A stretch of DNA of 31,068 bases from an uncultured Oscillospiraceae bacterium (GTDB taxonomy: Bacteria; Bacillota; Clostridia; Oscillospirales; Oscillospiraceae): NCBI GenBank assembly GCA_934569425.1, contig CAKTKM010000003.1, positions 1 to 31,068 of the forward strand. Reading direction: 5' to 3'. The notes below the pieces were generated by a model. It saw only the letters and a program-made list of their open reading frames with translations, was not told where the DNA came from and did not search any database. The translations under genes and the position numbers were made by a program. Of the stretch, positions 30,501 to 31,068 are shown piece after piece; position 1 is the stretch's first letter, and every line of letters begins with the position of its first letter.

Positions 30501-31068
30501 CGGCGGCTTTTTCCTCCTCCCCCGCGTTGGGGTTTGCGATCACTTCCAGATTGGCGCGGATCTTTTCATCGTTGGCAGACAGCGCCGCCTGATCGGCGGC
30601 AATGCTCTCCCGCAGCGCCTTTTCCTCCTCCGACATGGCGGGGGTGGCGTTCATCGCGTTTTTCAGCGCATCCACCGTCTTGTTCAGGGCGGCGGTCACG
30701 CCGTCTCCCACGCCCTCCGCCGCCTGCGAGATCCCCTCGTCCAGCGCCTTCTGGGCTTCGGTGATCTGCTCCTTGGCGTCAGAGAGCTTTCCGGCTGCCT
30801 TGTTCAGCTGGCGGTTCACCTGCCGGCGGACCGTCTCGGTCAGATCGGCCGTTTTTTCCGCGTCCAGCACCACATGGAGCTGCCGCTCCACCGTACCCAT
30901 GATCTCCACACTGGCTACGCCGGTGATCCCGGTCAGCTTTCCGGTCAGCTCATTCTCCACAAAATCGCTGAGGGCGTTGACATCCATGTCGCTGCTGCTG
31001 ATGGCAGCCACCATGACGGGGATCATGGAGGGATTGATCTTCAGAATATAGGGCGTAGAGACCGTATC
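27577..31068 (-). CDS. RND-family efflux permease, N-terminus outside the window
   Basis: At least 1163 residues. The frame is open to the window edge (DTVSTPYILKINPSMIPVMV begins at the edge), so some 100-150 N-terminal residues are missing. Two sets of transmembrane helices are seen. The first holds ISLSGLLVAVGMLVDNSVVV, the AcrB TM4 region in which the second of the two proton-relay Asp is Asn. The second set contains IALIGFVMLVGIIVNNGIVL. In the first extracytoplasmic loop, about 213 residues of coiled-coil sequence (bases 30150-30790) are inserted between the VVLDAEKTADL and DFSMPAGYI blocks. A run of six serines lies at 28380-28405. It should export hydrophobic or amphiphilic compounds, but the substrate is unknown. 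It ends at a strong terminator. Other genes of the operon, if any, are outside. Confidence 0.9.
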   Translation of the reverse strand, partial: DTVSTPYILKINPSMIPVMVAAISSSDMDVNALSDFVENELTGKLTGITGVASVEIMGTVERQLHVVLDAEKTADLTETVRRQVNRQLNKAAGKLSDAKEQITEAQKALDEGISQAAEGVGDGVTAALNKTVDALKNAMNATPAMSEEEKALRESIAADQAALSANDEKIRANLEVIANPNAGEEEKAAARTENETLTAENLTLAQRITENTQTLSGMVSERLEQQLRQGVDEMEKTIGDIEDFLNDPKRFDGLGSQLSSGVESVMDGVLLMTEGDVQLKLAMQQIEEGEKQLAESRKQVLEQLDMDGVLSVSVIQQLLTAQDFSMPAGYINDNDGVSYMVSVGNELRTKEELEDMVLLDLGIDGVEPVRLSDVATVFSTDNSDEIYAKLNGENGIIASFTKQSNYATAEVSDNITARLEQLTAQYDGISFKPLMDQGDYIHLIVETILSSLLWGALFSVLVLFLFLRDWRPTLITLISIPTSVIFAVVLMYFTGVTINMISLSGLLVAVGMLVDNSVVVIENIYRLRAKGATVVQSAVSGAGQVLGAIAASTLTTVCVFAPIVFVEGLTRQLFTDLALTITYSLLASLLVALTLVPAMASGMLHRPLEQKRGLLDKIYPAYRKAILWSLDHKAAVLAAAMAALIITGLVTVKRGFSFMPDMDMNSVNVTVTMPEDCSREEAVAYTDEVARRCMTIDGVDAVGAMIQGDSGMSLMSSGGANDATVYITLPDDFSGNSVGKEIEALCADMECTVTAANVMSGMMSYVTGNGVSLRVYSEDMETLQSTAKAIARRIEQVEGTVDVSDGLEDAAQALRVTVDRTKAMEHGMTVAQIYMQVAAALNTSTAGTDMVLDNSSVQMIIQQDEDAKLTVETLPDLRIDPDSAMSAAMGGSSSSSSLSALTDADGSTDTDRRFLLKDVATVEKTVSLNTIQRDQQRRCVTVTAAIDEGYNVTLVSDQVTKAVNSLELPSDASVEFNGESEAILDAMGQVLLMLLLGIVLVYFVMVAQFQSLREPFIVMFTIPLAFTGGFLALLLTGIELSVIALIGFVMLVGIIVNNGIVLVDYINQQRLAGMERRAAIVDAGVTRLRPILMTSLTTILGLIVTALAKNAGTSLIQPVALVCIGGLLYATLMTLFVVPCMYELVSRKQLRKVEEKELELLKD

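Overview
The window suggests a chromosome segment of a GC-rich, gut-type Clostridia (Oscillospiraceae-like). I infer this from a CotH-type gene, Gram-positive secreted proteins with C-terminal membrane anchors, GLUG and dockerin modules, selenium-hydroxylase accessory genes and two cobalamin riboswitches. No rRNA, tRNA, mobile element or CRISPR array is visible, and I do not name a species. Apart from the truncated CotH gene and one candidate small RNA, everything is on the minus strand.

Bases 1-8075: a truncated CotH-like gene (+) meets a convergent methyltransferase-xdhC pair (-) at a shared terminator. Next comes a tightly overlapping seven-gene minus-strand operon, in transcription order: TIM-barrel protein, cobT, cobU, cobS, a short cobU paralog, a cobC-like phosphatase, yqeC. 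The cob genes attach the lower ligand and nucleotide loop to adenosylcobinamide, so this is a salvage or late-assembly module. YqeC and XdhC instead belong to the selenium-dependent molybdenum hydroxylase accessory set.

Bases 8075-27304: eight minus-strand genes lie behind two cobalamin riboswitches. Riboswitch 1 (27024-27245) has a consensus promoter and a terminator platform. It precedes a membrane-anchored DUF4430 protein (DUF4430 is the transcobalamin-like C-terminal, or beta, domain), an alpha/alpha-barrel membrane-anchored protein resembling the alpha domain of intrinsic factor, a MoxR ATPase, a DUF58 protein, a transglutaminase-fold membrane protein that appears to lack its catalytic Cys, and a 1919-residue secreted protein with a PQQ-type propeller and a dockerin-like module. 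Riboswitch 2 (13435-13557) sits inside the run and precedes a 1550-residue GLUG-repeat surface protein and a DUF4430 lipoprotein.

My main proposal is that this is a cell-surface corrinoid-capture system. The two halves of an intrinsic-factor-like binder are encoded as separate, translationally overlapping, membrane-tethered proteins. They are made under B12 control, beside the operon that finishes imported cobamides. No ABC or ECF corrinoid transporter is present in the window, so the hand-off step is not visible.

Bases 27310-31068: a candidate approximately 100-nt small RNA (+) with its own promoter and terminator, then the 3' part of an RND efflux permease (-) carrying an unusual coiled-coil insertion of about 210 residues.
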